The notes beneath the pieces are model-generated. The model did no database searches. It saw only the letters and a program-made list of their open reading frames with translations, and was not told the origin of the DNA. A stretch of 64,000 nucleotides of DNA from NCBI GenBank assembly GCA_031979385.1, contig DALZEF010000007.1, positions 73,860 through 137,859 on the forward strand. The letters run 5' to 3'. Made by a program: the position numbers and the translations under genes. This document shows, piece by piece, positions 28,048-38,064 of the stretch (positions within the stretch are counted from its first letter, which is position 1; each line of letters begins with the position of its first letter). The stretch is from Timonella sp031979385 (GTDB lineage Bacteria > Actinomycetota > Actinomycetes > Actinomycetales > Cellulomonadaceae).

Positions 28048-29079
28048 TCACATATTTCCACGAACGTTAACGGTTATGCCCTGCGCCACATCGGCATCCA
28101 CGGTGATTCTGGTGACGAGGCTGCCGGTGGCCCCGATGGCCAGCAGTTGTTCAGCCCAGTTCGCTTGGTCGAGCGACACTTCAGACTCGCCCGCCTCTCC
28201 ACCACTGGGATATTCCACGATGGGAGCGCCACGGCTAAAGAACTCAGTCAATTCCTCTGTGTCAGACTCGGTTGCGTCCAGTGCGTCACGCATATCGGTC
28301 AACAACTCGATCGCCCGATCAACCGCGCCCAAGACAGCACGGGAATTGTCCACGATCATCGCCTGATTACGGGTGGCTGATCCACGCGCCACCCGGGTAC
28401 CGTCTCGGAAACTCCCCGCTGCCAGACGAACCGCTAGTTCACGATTCGGGGAAGTTGCCACGATACCCGTCAAAGAGTGCGCGAGGACATGTGGAAGGTG
28501 CGAGACCAGCGCAACCGAATCGTCGTGAATCCTGTCCGTGGTCACCAAAGCCCGACCCGACATGACGCGCGTGATGAACTGCAGCACGAGCAGCGCTCGC
28601 GTGAGCTCTGTCTCCTCTGCCAGCGTGAGGCCCCATGTTGCGCCGTCGAACAGATGGGGGTCAGCATGCGCGAAGCCCGATTTCTCGGTGCCTGCCATGG
28701 GATGGGCGCCCACATACTGCGAGCCGAGACCTGCAGCGTTGACGGACTCACGCACACGCTCCTTGACGCTTCCCGCGTCGGTGATCGTGGTGTGCGGGGG
28801 AACCGTGCGTGCAATCCGCACCATGATGTCCAACATGGCGAACAGCGGTGACGCGACCACGAGCAGATCCACGCCCGAGGCTGCCAGATCCTCCAGTTCG
28901 TCGAAAACCGTCAACCCAGTCTCTCGTGCAGTCGCACGCGTTGTCGGATTGCGGTCCCACACGCTCACGGCGATTCCCCGGTCCCTCAGCGCGAGCGCGA
29001 GTGACCCACCAATCAGTCCGAGCGTCACAACACCCACGGTCATGGTGCGTGGCTCACGAAGAGGCGCATCCGTTACCAC
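28048..29079 (-). CDS. tyrA: prephenate dehydrogenase
   Basis: A 343-residue NAD(P)-dependent enzyme that oxidises and decarboxylates prephenate to 4-hydroxyphenylpyruvate for tyrosine. The nucleotide-binding LGLIGGSLALALRDRG lies near the N-terminus, DAGSVKERV and GAHPMAGTEKSGF form the active site, and a small domain after about 285 resembles a regulatory tail. GTG start at 29079 follows AAAGGG and overlaps the pheA stop, so translation is coupled. Confidence 0.92.
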   Translation of the reverse strand: MVTDAPLREPRTMTVGVVTLGLIGGSLALALRDRGIAVSVWDRNPTTRATARETGLTVFDELEDLAASGVDLLVVASPLFAMLDIMVRIARTVPPHTTITDAGSVKERVRESVNAAGLGSQYVGAHPMAGTEKSGFAHADPHLFDGATWGLTLAEETELTRALLVLQFITRVMSGRALVTTDRIHDDSVALVSHLPHVLAHSLTGIVATSPNRELAVRLAAGSFRDGTRVARGSATRNQAMIVDNSRAVLGAVDRAIELLTDMRDALDATESDTEELTEFFSRGAPIVEYPSGGEAGESEVSLDQANWAEQLLAIGATGSLVTRITVDADVAQGITVNVRGNM

Positions 29080-30014
29080 AACAGTGCCCTTTCAAGGTCT
29101 TCAGGAGAACTGGAGGCGTCCGCACTCAACGGTGGAATGCGCTCCTCGTCCACGGTTGCATCGATCTCACCGCGTGAGGGGAACACACCGAGGGTCTTGA
29201 CCGAGTCACCCGCCTCGATCAGCCCGCCGATCACCGAACGCAACGTCTCATCCCACGGAGCCGCATCAACCGTCATGATGAACACGTACTTACCCTCAAG
29301 AGCCTTGAGGGGACGCGTGATAAGTGAGGACAGGTTCACTCCCCGACCTCCGAGCGCGCCGAGAATTCGTGCGAGCACGCCAGGACCGGTGATGCGTGGC
29401 GTGATCGCCACCATCGAACGAACCGTGTGTCCAGCATCGTTCTGCCAGGTTTCAATTCGGGAACGCTGAGCAAGTGCCTGCTCCCGACCAGTAATGAGGA
29501 GGAAGCGCGTGCGCGCGCCATGGTAGTCCTGCACCCGTTCATCGATGATCTCTCGGTCGTATAGGCTGGCTGCGATTCGTGGTGCAAGCGCGATCTGATG
29601 TGGTTGCACATCGCGCGCAGCCGCCGCATTCGATGCCGCCGGAACCTCGGTCAAGCCACGCTCGGTGATAAAACGCTGACACTGGGCAAGACCGTGCGGA
29701 TGACTTGTCACCTCGGTGAACGGACCTGTCGCTCCGGCAATCGTCATCGCATCAAATGCAACCTCAACGAACACCTCATCAATCGCGACCACATTGCGGG
29801 CAGCCACGAGTGCGTCCAGCGAGGGCACCACATACCCTTCGACACTGCTCTCAATTGCGACGATCCCGTACTCGAACCGGCCGTCCTCCACACCGTCGTA
29901 CACCTGGGTGACAATCGGCAACGGAACCAGTTGGGCATCGCCACCAATGGCATCGATCGCCGCCTGATGCGTGAATGTTCCCTCTGGGCCTAGATACGCA
30001 ACACGGGGAGACAT
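29073..30014 (-). CDS. pheA: prephenate dehydratase with ACT domain
   Basis: A 313-residue enzyme that converts prephenate to phenylpyruvate. YLGPEGTFTHQAA opens the catalytic domain, YHGARTRFLLI (the conserved TRF motif) closes it, and an ACT domain (about 200-275, LARILGALGGRGVNLSSL) gives feedback control by phenylalanine. ATG 30014 is preferred; the frame is open to 30074 through the end of the preceding gene. Second of three genes with the PDT/ACT-like gene upstream and tyrA downstream. Confidence 0.93.
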   Translation of the reverse strand: MSPRVAYLGPEGTFTHQAAIDAIGGDAQLVPLPIVTQVYDGVEDGRFEYGIVAIESSVEGYVVPSLDALVAARNVVAIDEVFVEVAFDAMTIAGATGPFTEVTSHPHGLAQCQRFITERGLTEVPAASNAAAARDVQPHQIALAPRIAASLYDREIIDERVQDYHGARTRFLLITGREQALAQRSRIETWQNDAGHTVRSMVAITPRITGPGVLARILGALGGRGVNLSSLITRPLKALEGKYVFIMTVDAAPWDETLRSVIGGLIEAGDSVKTLGVFPSRGEIDATVDEERIPPLSADASSSPEDLERALLW

Positions 30015-30019
30015 CCGCG

Positions 30020-30910
30020 TTAGTTCGCTTTCGACGAGGCCGCGGCAATGGCGGACTGGGACATGTTCGACCACACTGGGGTAAGGGCATCTGGTCCAGG
30101 AATGAATTGGGTACCCGGCAGAATCGCGAGAATACGGTACTGCACCTCCTGCGCCGAGAGTTGTGCCAAGAGGGATCGAAGCACGGTTGAGTCAGCAATC
30201 GCGAACGAGCTGAGGAACACGTGTGTGCCATTGGCTGCCCGTTGGGAACGAAGGTGTTGCAGGTCGATGCTGTGCTCAGCAAACACATTCAGGGTGATGC
30301 GCAACGAACCCTCGTGATCTTCAGTGGGGCCGAAAGCGAGCCAGATCTGAGTACGCTCGGTGAAGTCGTAGAGTTCCTCAGCGGTTTCAAGCAGCCCGTA
30401 CCACAGTGGGGGGACCGAGGCGAACAACGATGCGCCCTCAAGCTCAAAGTAACCTGCGGGGATCGCAGCCTTCTCGAGCACGAGCATGCCGTGCTCACCG
30501 GCCAGCGTGCAGCGGTCATCCACGGACATCGTGGTTGAGACAACCTGCGGGGTGATGCCAAGGGTGCGCAGCACCTGACGGGTGTCGCGCATACCCGCCT
30601 CATCGATGATCGCGGTCCCGTTGCTCTCATGCGAGCGTCCCACAAGGGTCCACTGCGAATCGATCGACACGGACTGCGTGAGGACAAGGGAGTTGTCAGC
30701 CGAGAGCAGACGACGCTCAAGTCCCGGGTCAGGCTGCGAGGGGTGGCCGATATGAACCACACCGTTGATCGCATCGAGGGCGGCGATGGTCGCAAGCATG
30801 CTGGTGCGCGACCCCAGTTCAAGGAGCACTGAGTCCCCGTTGTCCCAACCGCCCTTCGCCGCAGCGGCGCGCGCGTGCACGGCGGACTCCCGCTCGCTCT
30901 TTCCCAGCAT
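30020..30910 (-). CDS. unrecognised protein, C-terminus resembles end of prephenate dehydratase plus ACT domain
   Basis: A 296-residue soluble protein that I do not recognise as a named family. Its last 90 residues run parallel to PheA: TQIWLAFG in the place of TRFLLITG, then a segment LRITLNVFAEHSIDLQHLRS that lines up with the ACT start LARILGALGGRGVNLSSLIT, ending ILAILPG against TLGVFPS. The catalytic TRF threonine-arginine-phenylalanine is not kept, and the N-terminal half (GDSVLLELGSRTSMLATIAAL) lacks the GPEGTF motif. It stops 5 bp before pheA, so it is in the aromatic operon. It may be a degenerate dehydratase acting as an amino-acid sensor; this is inference. Confidence 0.6.
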   Translation of the reverse strand: MLGKSERESAVHARAAAAKGGWDNGDSVLLELGSRTSMLATIAALDAINGVVHIGHPSQPDPGLERRLLSADNSLVLTQSVSIDSQWTLVGRSHESNGTAIIDEAGMRDTRQVLRTLGITPQVVSTTMSVDDRCTLAGEHGMLVLEKAAIPAGYFELEGASLFASVPPLWYGLLETAEELYDFTERTQIWLAFGPTEDHEGSLRITLNVFAEHSIDLQHLRSQRAANGTHVFLSSFAIADSTVLRSLLAQLSAQEVQYRILAILPGTQFIPGPDALTPVWSNMSQSAIAAASSKAN

Positions 30911-31021
30911 GAAGACTCCTTAAGGCTCTATAAACAAGTGCTCTCGAACATGCTATAGCCCGCAGCGACCAGCGTGCCGCCACGGGCTACAGAGTGGGAA
31001 GGCCAATCCTTCTCCTGCCTG

Positions 31022-33709
31022 TTAGTCGTCCTCTTTGGACTTGTCCTTCTTACACGTCACACCGTTGTCAGGGCGGTATGTCCAAGACTTCGCCTCGTCT
31101 GCGACCACCTCGCCGGTGGCGATTTCGGTGACCTTACGGGTGACCGTGACACTGAATCCCGGCTGTCCCGTTGGGTAGTACGAGCAGTTGGCAGCGGTGG
31201 ACGTGGTCATACGGGCCGGAGTGACGTTCCGGCGCGGCGAAGTCGTGGTCTCGACCTCGTAGGTCTTGGTTCCCCAGGCCTCAACCGTCAGGTTTCCATC
31301 CGCCACATAGGCACGGAGCAAGATTCCTGTCTCGGAATCATTGCGCCAGATCATATCGATCGAACCGGAGAACAGGGTTGATTCACGACCCTCTGGGTAG
31401 CGTGGAATCCACACGGTGTGTGGGCGGTGTGCGATATCAGTCATACCGGCGAAGAAACCGACGTTATAGGTGGTCGTTGCGACCTGCGAGAGTCCACCGC
31501 CCATGCCTTCAGTGTGCACTCCGTTGACGATCACGCCTGCGGGATAGTAGCCATTCTCACGCGACACCGGACCGATGACCTTCATGAGGTCAAACTCCTC
31601 GCCTGGCCGCACCAGGTATCCGGTGATGCGGCTGGCAGCGACCCGCAGGTTCTCGGTGCGCCAGTGGCCGTTCGTGATCCGGGTGGAGAAGCTTGCGACC
31701 TTCTCCTTGATACCGAGATCTTCAAGCTTCTGAGCCGAAAGGTCTGGATCTGTTTCAACCAGATCCACCTGCGCTACACGATTATCGGTGGTCGCTGCCG
31801 CATGGAACGCCGTGGCAAGCTGTTCATCATCGATCCGGGTGCCGGCCTGCCCTGGCTCAATGACTGGTTTGCCATCCTTAAACACGAATCGGGCGTCCTC
31901 TGCTTCCCGCAGCAGATCTTTCGTGCGCTTCACAACCTCTGTGGCGAGTTTCTTGCCATCAAACGCAAAGGTCGCCTGGCCGTTCTCGAACTTGATGTCC
32001 ACATTCTTCGTGAACGCTTCCTGGGGGATCTCAGCTTTCTGGCCGTCGATCTCGACCATGACTGCGGCGGAGGCAATCTTATTTGCGGTGGCAAGCGCCG
32101 CGTCGGTTGCCGCCTGGGTGACCTCAGGCTCGACTTCTTGCACTGTGAGTGGCACGGGACGGGTCTGCGAGAACAGATGGGTAAGCAACTGTTGCTTTAC
32201 CTGCTCGGAATCGACGCCCATACCGTTCTCGGCATTCGTGGCGACAGCGTGGCCGTCCACGAAACTGACGGTCCCGCTGACAGGTTCGACGTAGAGAGCG
32301 GACTCCACCTCTGCAACCGCGGAGTCAAGTTGTTCGTTGTCTACGCCCAACACAGGCTCGATGGCCTCACCACCAGCAAGTTTCTCCCACAGAGTGCTCG
32401 GGGACCAGGAAAAGCCGGTGAGTCCCTCGACAGTCTGCTCAGCGTCGAAGGTGATTCCCACCGCGGACGGTACCACAGTGGTGTTCAGATCACCGGCCGC
32501 TAGAGTTACGTCCTCGTCGAGTTTTGGAAGAAGTTCGTCGTTGAGTTTTACGGCGGCATCCGCCTCGCTCAAGCCGCCAATCTCGACGCCCGCAACACTG
32601 ACGTTCTTGGCGATCTCATCAGCCAACGCATATTGGGCTGCCGCGTAGGCACCACCGAGCACCAGGATCGTGGCGAGCGTCCCCACTACCGCCTTCACCC
32701 AGCCACGTCCAGACTTCTCTTCCTCAAAGTCAGCGAATGCCGAGCCTGCCGACTCGTTGACGGTTCGCGGCTCTTTCGCTGGAGCGTTTGGCTTGATCGA
32801 GACCGGGTCTGCTGCCGTCTTCGTGGCGGGCTCAGTCCGTGGAGAGACGCGCACCGGGGTTGCGGCGGCCTTCACCGAGTTCTCGACGTCACCGCGAGGT
32901 TCGTCGTTCTCCTCTACGGCCAAGTCCGGCCCTGTTGAAGCACTTTCGGAGGCCGTCTCAGACGTTGCAGCGATCACGGCGGTGTCGTCGCCATCGTGAG
33001 GACCGTGTTCCAGAGCCCCGTCACTGGTAAGGTCATCGACTACTTCGGATTCCGCGGTGACCTCGGCAACTTCCTCCTCTGCGCTCGCGTCGACTCCAGA
33101 ATCAGGCTCTGCGGGAGACACCACAACGCGTTCGATAACGTGGGTAGCGTCATCATCGTCGCTACCCTCCAGGGTTGATGTGTCCTCTTGCCCCGCATTC
33201 TCGGCTTCCTCGCCGTCATGCTCCGCCTCAGGACCCACACCGATGACATCCCCGTCGTCGGTGTCCTCTGACTTTTGTTCCGGCTCTGGCTGAGGATCGA
33301 TGACGGGATCGCCAACTGTCTCTACGGCTTCAGCGCTGTCCTCACGCGCCGTGGTCTCGTCAGGTTCCACTCTGTCTTCAACAGTGCTTCCCGGCTCAGC
33401 ACTATCGGCTGGCGTAGCATCGATCTCAGCACTGCCATCAGCATCAATGTCCTCGTCTGAGGTCATTTCCTCTGGGTCGTCATCCTCATACAGATCCGCT
33501 GGGTTGACGTCGTCCACAGGTGCACTGGTAGTCACCGGCGGTCGGTCAAGGATGGGAATTGGCGACGGCGAGACCGCAGCAGGCTGTGCTGGGCTCTCAG
33601 TGTTCTCCCCCTGCGCCGCTTCCTCTGGTGAGTCAGCGGATGTCACCTCTGCGTTAGATGGGGCCTCGACGCCGTCTTCCCGCGGGTCCAGGTCTTCCAC
33701 GCCAGCCAT
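31022..33709 (-). CDS. VanW/YoaR family membrane-anchored cell-wall protein
   Basis: An 895-residue protein in three parts: a very acidic low-complexity cytoplasmic N-terminus (1 to about 320, rich in Glu, Asp, Ser, Val), one transmembrane helix (VKAVVGTLATILVLGGAYAA, about 340), and an extracellular part with two peptidoglycan-binding-4-like repeats and a C-terminal VanW domain (YYPAGVIVNGVHTEGMGGGL then STTYNVGFFAG-type region and IPRYPEGRESTL). It probably acts in the cell wall, but no activity is established for the family. Start ATG 33709 has GGAG 6 bp upstream. Confidence 0.85.
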   Translation of the reverse strand: MAGVEDLDPREDGVEAPSNAEVTSADSPEEAAQGENTESPAQPAAVSPSPIPILDRPPVTTSAPVDDVNPADLYEDDDPEEMTSDEDIDADGSAEIDATPADSAEPGSTVEDRVEPDETTAREDSAEAVETVGDPVIDPQPEPEQKSEDTDDGDVIGVGPEAEHDGEEAENAGQEDTSTLEGSDDDDATHVIERVVVSPAEPDSGVDASAEEEVAEVTAESEVVDDLTSDGALEHGPHDGDDTAVIAATSETASESASTGPDLAVEENDEPRGDVENSVKAAATPVRVSPRTEPATKTAADPVSIKPNAPAKEPRTVNESAGSAFADFEEEKSGRGWVKAVVGTLATILVLGGAYAAAQYALADEIAKNVSVAGVEIGGLSEADAAVKLNDELLPKLDEDVTLAAGDLNTTVVPSAVGITFDAEQTVEGLTGFSWSPSTLWEKLAGGEAIEPVLGVDNEQLDSAVAEVESALYVEPVSGTVSFVDGHAVATNAENGMGVDSEQVKQQLLTHLFSQTRPVPLTVQEVEPEVTQAATDAALATANKIASAAVMVEIDGQKAEIPQEAFTKNVDIKFENGQATFAFDGKKLATEVVKRTKDLLREAEDARFVFKDGKPVIEPGQAGTRIDDEQLATAFHAAATTDNRVAQVDLVETDPDLSAQKLEDLGIKEKVASFSTRITNGHWRTENLRVAASRITGYLVRPGEEFDLMKVIGPVSRENGYYPAGVIVNGVHTEGMGGGLSQVATTTYNVGFFAGMTDIAHRPHTVWIPRYPEGRESTLFSGSIDMIWRNDSETGILLRAYVADGNLTVEAWGTKTYEVETTTSPRRNVTPARMTTSTAANCSYYPTGQPGFSVTVTRKVTEIATGEVVADEAKSWTYRPDNGVTCKKDKSKEDD

Positions 33710-33730
33710 CAATTGCTCCAATTCTGTGCG

Positions 33731-33755
33731 CTAACGGTTATTGGTCTAACGGTTA
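33731..33755. promoter_or_regulatory. direct-repeat regulatory site upstream of the VanW gene
   Basis: CTAACGGTTA occurs twice (33731-33740 and 33746-33755), 15 bp apart, 22 bp before the start codon. Perfect decamer direct repeats of this kind are typical of response-regulator binding sites; which regulator binds is unknown. Confidence 0.45.
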
Positions 33756-33916
33756 ATGCCGTTGTTGTTCAGGTCATCGTGCTTAAAGATATATGTTTCA
33801 TATGCGCGCATCTGGATATCAGATACACGGCTGAGATCACACGATGGATGCGGGATCTGGCCAAGTAGACGCACCCATCAAGTTTAAGTGGAGATTGCCC
33901 TGCATTTCAGCGGAAA

Positions 33917-34276
33917 CTACTCTGCGTACCACTTGCGTGGGGTGAAACATACGGCCCCAACAGCGACCACCCCGCCAAACAGCCACACGTAGGTGATGAC
34001 CTGATTTGGCATCATGATGTCCCCACCGGGTCCCCCCAGCGCGAAAAGTTGAGCCATGATCATCCAGCCAACCCCGAAAGCCGCCACGCCACCAAGCCCG
34101 ATCCATGCGCGGACCATGACTCCTGATACCACGACGGCCAGCAAGGAAAAGATCAGAGCATAGGGTTCGTAGGCGCGATGGGCAGCAGTTCCAAGCACCG
34201 CGACAAAAGCTCCGAACAGTAGCGCAGTTGCATACTCGACGACCCGCACCAGATGTACCACCTTGCCTGAATTCAT
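33917..34276 (-). CDS. DUF6113-like small membrane protein
   Basis: A 119-residue protein with four hydrophobic segments (about 15-33, 38-56, 60-80, 92-112) and the sequence NQVITYVWLFGG near the end. It follows mshB in the same direction by about 80 bp, the position where DUF6113 proteins are found in many actinobacteria. Function unknown. Confidence 0.7.
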   Translation of the reverse strand: MNSGKVVHLVRVVEYATALLFGAFVAVLGTAAHRAYEPYALIFSLLAVVVSGVMVRAWIGLGGVAAFGVGWMIMAQLFALGGPGGDIMMPNQVITYVWLFGGVVAVGAVCFTPRKWYAE

Positions 34277-34354
34277 GCCTCTAACCTATCGAAAAACCCT
34301 GATGAGAACCTGAAACTTGCGGTATCGATCCATACGTTTTACATACCGATTAGG

Positions 34355-35335
34355 TCACAGCAGTTCGGCGTAGAACTCATGCGAGAACAACGGCGAGATG
34401 ATGTCGTTTGACAGCGCATAACTGCCAATTACGGCAACACCAGCCGCAACGCCATAGGCGGGCAGTTGACAGGCCCATTGAATCTGTGTTGCGTGCTCCC
34501 TCATCGCCGCAAGAACCTGCGGCAGGTAGTACCTCGTGTCGAGCGTGTAGGCAGTCGCGTCCTCGTGTGCGCTGACAGCGGCAAGAGGCGCTGAAACCTC
34601 TGGGATGACTCCGCCATGGTCCGTTCCCGACACCAGTCCACGCGCTGCGAGATCGTGCAGAGCAGCACGCCCAGACCTAGCGATGTCGGCTGGAATCACC
34701 GAACTCAGCATCCTTATCGGTCCGGCACCACCGTCTTGAGCAAGTTCAACCGCACGCTGAGCCACCTGTGCGGCACGGATATGATCGGGGTGCCCATACC
34801 CCCCGCCGGGTTCATAGGTAACGACAGTCCGCGCAGCTCGCTTGAGCAACACGCCAGCCAAGCGCGAAGCCGATGCCTCGATGTCTGCAAAATAGAACGC
34901 ATCAGGCGACGCCTCATCGGGAAGCTGCGCGACGCCGGACACGCCAGCGCCAAGCTCACCATCGACCCATGACATCCCAGAGTCGCAAAACCGCACTTCA
35001 GGAACCGTAACCGCGGCGTCAAGCGGAACCGACTCGTCGCCAAGCACAGGGACAAGTTGGTCTAGGAACACATGGTCGCGCACCCCGAGCGCCGCCATGG
35101 CGCGAGCCAACTCACGCTCCCGATACGCACCCAGCGCAGGCCCATTTCCCTCTAGGCCATCCGGATCGTTTCCGATCACCTCACCCTGTTCACCACGCGT
35201 GCAGGTCACAAGGGTCACCCCGAAGCCGCGATCCGCGGCCAACGCGAGCAACCCACCCGAGGACAAAGTCTCGTCGTCGGGGTGCGCGTGCACCGCCACG
35301 ATTGGTCCGACAAGATCAAGCTCGCGAATCTCCAC
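34355..35335 (-). CDS. mshB: GlcNAc-Ins deacetylase of mycothiol biosynthesis
   Basis: A 326-residue zinc deacetylase of the LmbE/PIG-L family that removes acetate from GlcNAc-inositol to give GlcN-Ins for mycothiol, the main thiol of actinobacteria. The metal/catalytic motif AHPDDE is at about residue 18, GYGHPDHIRAA supplies the third ligand, and TRGEQGEVIG is typical of MshB rather than the conjugate amidase Mca. GTG at 35335 follows GGGAG at a 9-bp spacing; the extension to 35368 is not conserved. Confidence 0.88.
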   Translation of the reverse strand: MEIRELDLVGPIVAVHAHPDDETLSSGGLLALAADRGFGVTLVTCTRGEQGEVIGNDPDGLEGNGPALGAYRERELARAMAALGVRDHVFLDQLVPVLGDESVPLDAAVTVPEVRFCDSGMSWVDGELGAGVSGVAQLPDEASPDAFYFADIEASASRLAGVLLKRAARTVVTYEPGGGYGHPDHIRAAQVAQRAVELAQDGGAGPIRMLSSVIPADIARSGRAALHDLAARGLVSGTDHGGVIPEVSAPLAAVSAHEDATAYTLDTRYYLPQVLAAMREHATQIQWACQLPAYGVAAGVAVIGSYALSNDIISPLFSHEFYAELL

Positions 35336-35396
35336 TGCCCTATTCTCCCATCTCACCAGGCGCGTCAAGCGCTCAAAATCCCTGTTTGACGACGAA

Positions 35397-35427
35397 AAGG
35401 TCCGTAACGCGGCACGTTACGGACCTT
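35397..35427 (-). terminator. terminator downstream of typA
   Basis: A 13-bp perfect stem (AAGGTCCGTAACG and complement) with a 5-nt loop, about 130 bp after the typA stop. The arm shares GTTACGGAC with the 68-bp repeat family. Confidence 0.7.
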
Positions 35428-35556
35428 CTCGGGTTGCGTTCTCAGGTGAACCGCCGCGCGAGCGGGCGGCTCCCTCCACCCACAACGCGTCGAGCGGGGT
35501 CTTCCCCGCTCATCGCGAACGGAGCAGCGCGGCAGCCCAACAGCGAGGTGCTACGC

Positions 35557-37467
35557 TCACGCCCGCTTCGCGCGAGCAGTCGCACGGGCACGCTCCGTCT
35601 GGTCCAGAATCACCTTGCGAATGCGCACAATCTCCGGGGTGACCTCGACGCACTCGTCTTCGCGAGCGAACTCAAGAGACTCCTCAAGAGTCAGCTTGCG
35701 TGGTGGGATGAGGTTCTCGAACGAGTCGGATGAAGCCGCACGCATGTTGGTGAGCTTCTTCTCCTTGGTGATGTTCACATCCATGTCCTCGTTACGCGAG
35801 TTCTCGCCAACGATCATGCCCTCATAGACTTCCTGCGTTGGATCGACGAAGAACGAGCCACGCTCCTGCAGGTTGATCATTGCGAACGGCGTCACCACAC
35901 CGGCACGGTCTGCCACGAGTGATCCGTTCACACGGGTCTCGATGGCACCGGTCCATGGCTCGTAGCCCTCGGCGATCGAGGACGCAATACCGGTTCCGCG
36001 TGTCTCAGTCAGGAAGCGGGTACGGAACCCGATCAGGCCACGCGCTGGGACCACGAACTCCATGCGGATCCAGCCTGAACCGTGGTTGGACATTGTCTCC
36101 ATACGGCCCTTGCGCTGCGCCATAAGCTGGGTAACCGCACCCAGGTACTCCTCTGGGACGTCAATGGTCATGCGCTCCATAGGCTCGTGGACCTTGCCGT
36201 CGATCTTCTTGGTCACAACCTGTGGCTTGCCAACGGTCAGCTCAAATCCTTCGCGGCGCATCTGCTCCACGAGGATCGCCAGCGCCAGTTCTCCACGACC
36301 CTGTACTTCCCATGCGTCTGGACGCTCGGTCGGCAGAACCTTCAGTGAAACGTTACCGATCAGTTCCGAGTCGAGCCGGTCCTTCACTTGGCGAGCCGTG
36401 ACCTTGTGGCCTTTGCCGCCCTTACCTGCCAATGGCGAGGTGTTGATACCGATGGTCATCGAGATCGCCGGGTCGTCAACCGTGATGGTTGGCAGTGGGC
36501 GCGGGTCGTTGATGTCGGTGAGAGTTTCACCGATCATGATGTCCGAAATACCAGCGACGGCAACGATGTCACCAGGTCCGGCCTCTTCGGTTGGGACACG
36601 GTCGAGTGCCTTCGTTTCCAGAAGTTCCGTGATCTTCACGGTCTGCTGGCTACCGTCCTGGCGGCACCACGCGACCTGCTGGCCCTTGCGGATCGTGCCG
36701 TTGTGCACGCGCAGGAGGGCAAGACGACCAAGGAATGGCGAAGCGTCAAGGTTGGTCACGTGCGCCTGAAGTGGCGCGTCCTCGTCGTAGGTTGGCGCCG
36801 GAATCTTCTCGAGGATCGTCTGGAACAGTGGCTCAAGGTCCTCGTTGTCTGGGAGGCTACCGTCGGCTGGCTGGTCCAAGGTTGCGCGGCCTGCCTTGGC
36901 TGCCGCGTACACGACTGGTACGTCGAGGATCGACTCGAGGTCAAGGTCATCAACCTCGTCCTGCAAGTCCGAGGCCAGGCCGAGCAGCAGATCGGTGGCT
37001 TCACCGACAACCTCGGTGATACGTGCGTCGCCACGGTCGACCTTGTTCACCACCAGGATGACAGGAAGACGGGCGGCAAGCGCCTTACGGAGAACGAAGC
37101 GAGTCTGTGGCAGCGGACCCTCAGAGGAGTCCACGAGAAGGACAACGCCGTCGACCATCGACAGACCACGCTCGACCTCACCGCCGAAATCAGCGTGACC
37201 CGGGGTGTCAATAACGTTGATGGTGATGCCATCAGCGTGGCCGGCTTTCTCGGCGGCTGGACCCGAGTAACGCACAGCGGTGTTCTTGGCTAGGATCGTG
37301 ATGCCCTTTTCGCGTTCCAGGTCACCGGAGTCCATTGCGCGTTCATCAACGTTCGCACGCGGATCGAATGCGCCGGTCTGGCGGAGCATTGCATCAACAA
37401 GGGTGGTCTTACCGTGGTCGACGTGGGCAACAATTGCCACATTGCGCAGGTCAGAGCGCACTGACAT
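35557..37467 (-). CDS. typA: ribosome-associated GTPase TypA/BipA
   Basis: A 636-residue translational GTPase involved in ribosome assembly and stress adaptation. G1 is AHVDHGKT, G2 lies in the RANVDERAMDSGDLEREKGIT segment, G3 is DTPGHADFGGE, G4 is NKVD; EF-G-like domains III and V and the BipA-specific C-terminal domain follow. ATG 37467 (MSVRSDLRNVAIVAH) fits the family start; 56 upstream codons are open but not conserved. Confidence 0.95.
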   Translation of the reverse strand: MSVRSDLRNVAIVAHVDHGKTTLVDAMLRQTGAFDPRANVDERAMDSGDLEREKGITILAKNTAVRYSGPAAEKAGHADGITINVIDTPGHADFGGEVERGLSMVDGVVLLVDSSEGPLPQTRFVLRKALAARLPVILVVNKVDRGDARITEVVGEATDLLLGLASDLQDEVDDLDLESILDVPVVYAAAKAGRATLDQPADGSLPDNEDLEPLFQTILEKIPAPTYDEDAPLQAHVTNLDASPFLGRLALLRVHNGTIRKGQQVAWCRQDGSQQTVKITELLETKALDRVPTEEAGPGDIVAVAGISDIMIGETLTDINDPRPLPTITVDDPAISMTIGINTSPLAGKGGKGHKVTARQVKDRLDSELIGNVSLKVLPTERPDAWEVQGRGELALAILVEQMRREGFELTVGKPQVVTKKIDGKVHEPMERMTIDVPEEYLGAVTQLMAQRKGRMETMSNHGSGWIRMEFVVPARGLIGFRTRFLTETRGTGIASSIAEGYEPWTGAIETRVNGSLVADRAGVVTPFAMINLQERGSFFVDPTQEVYEGMIVGENSRNEDMDVNITKEKKLTNMRAASSDSFENLIPPRKLTLEESLEFAREDECVEVTPEIVRIRKVILDQTERARATARAKRA

Positions 37468-38017
37468 ATATGAACTCGATTCTCGGTCTGAGAGGGACAC
37501 GCTGAACTTCTCAACGCTTGAGGGGCTGCACGTAGCGCGCAGCAGTATGGCGTCCAGTTGCCGCAGCGGTCGCGGGAGCGCTGCGCCGGACGGAAATCCG
37601 TGGCGTTCGAGGCATTGCAGTTGGCTCACCTGCATACCTTGTGGTTGTCGGTGCGAACACTGCTAACTGTGCTAGCCGGTTCTGTGGCGCCCAGCCAAAT
37701 GGGATGTCTGACCAGACTTGGCCGTGACAACTTCGAACGATGGCCTATGCAATCGTACCGGAGAACTCAATACTGGCTCCCACGATGTGTCGATGGGCAC
37801 TCATGTTCTGCCTCACATTTGGTTGCACTCAGAAACCTTTGCTACGAGTCCGTCGGGCCAGGTGCTTGCCCTCCGGGCCGAGCTGACTCGTCGCCACCAT
37901 AAAAACCGGCGCCACCTCACCCAGCCGCCGTGTCGGCCTGTGGGTTTCGTCGTCAATCTGTGGGGTTTGGGAGACAGATCGGCGAGCAATCCACAGGTCA
38001 CTGACGGACAGGCCAAA
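37468..38017. other. intergenic region upstream of typA
   Basis: About 550 bp between the typA start and the terminator of the peptide transporter operon. It must include the typA promoter. I looked for small proteins, tRNA-like folds and known RNAs and found none I can support. Confidence 0.6.
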
Positions 38018-38051
38018 ATGGGGACCCCACACAGTTGTGTGGGGTCCCCAT
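38018..38051 (-). terminator. terminator of the oligopeptide ABC operon
   Basis: A 15-bp perfect stem (ATGGGGACCCCACAC and complement) with a 4-nt loop, starting 13 bp after the stop of the ATPase gene. Confidence 0.85.
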
Positions 38052-38064
38052 ATGATGTGGACTG

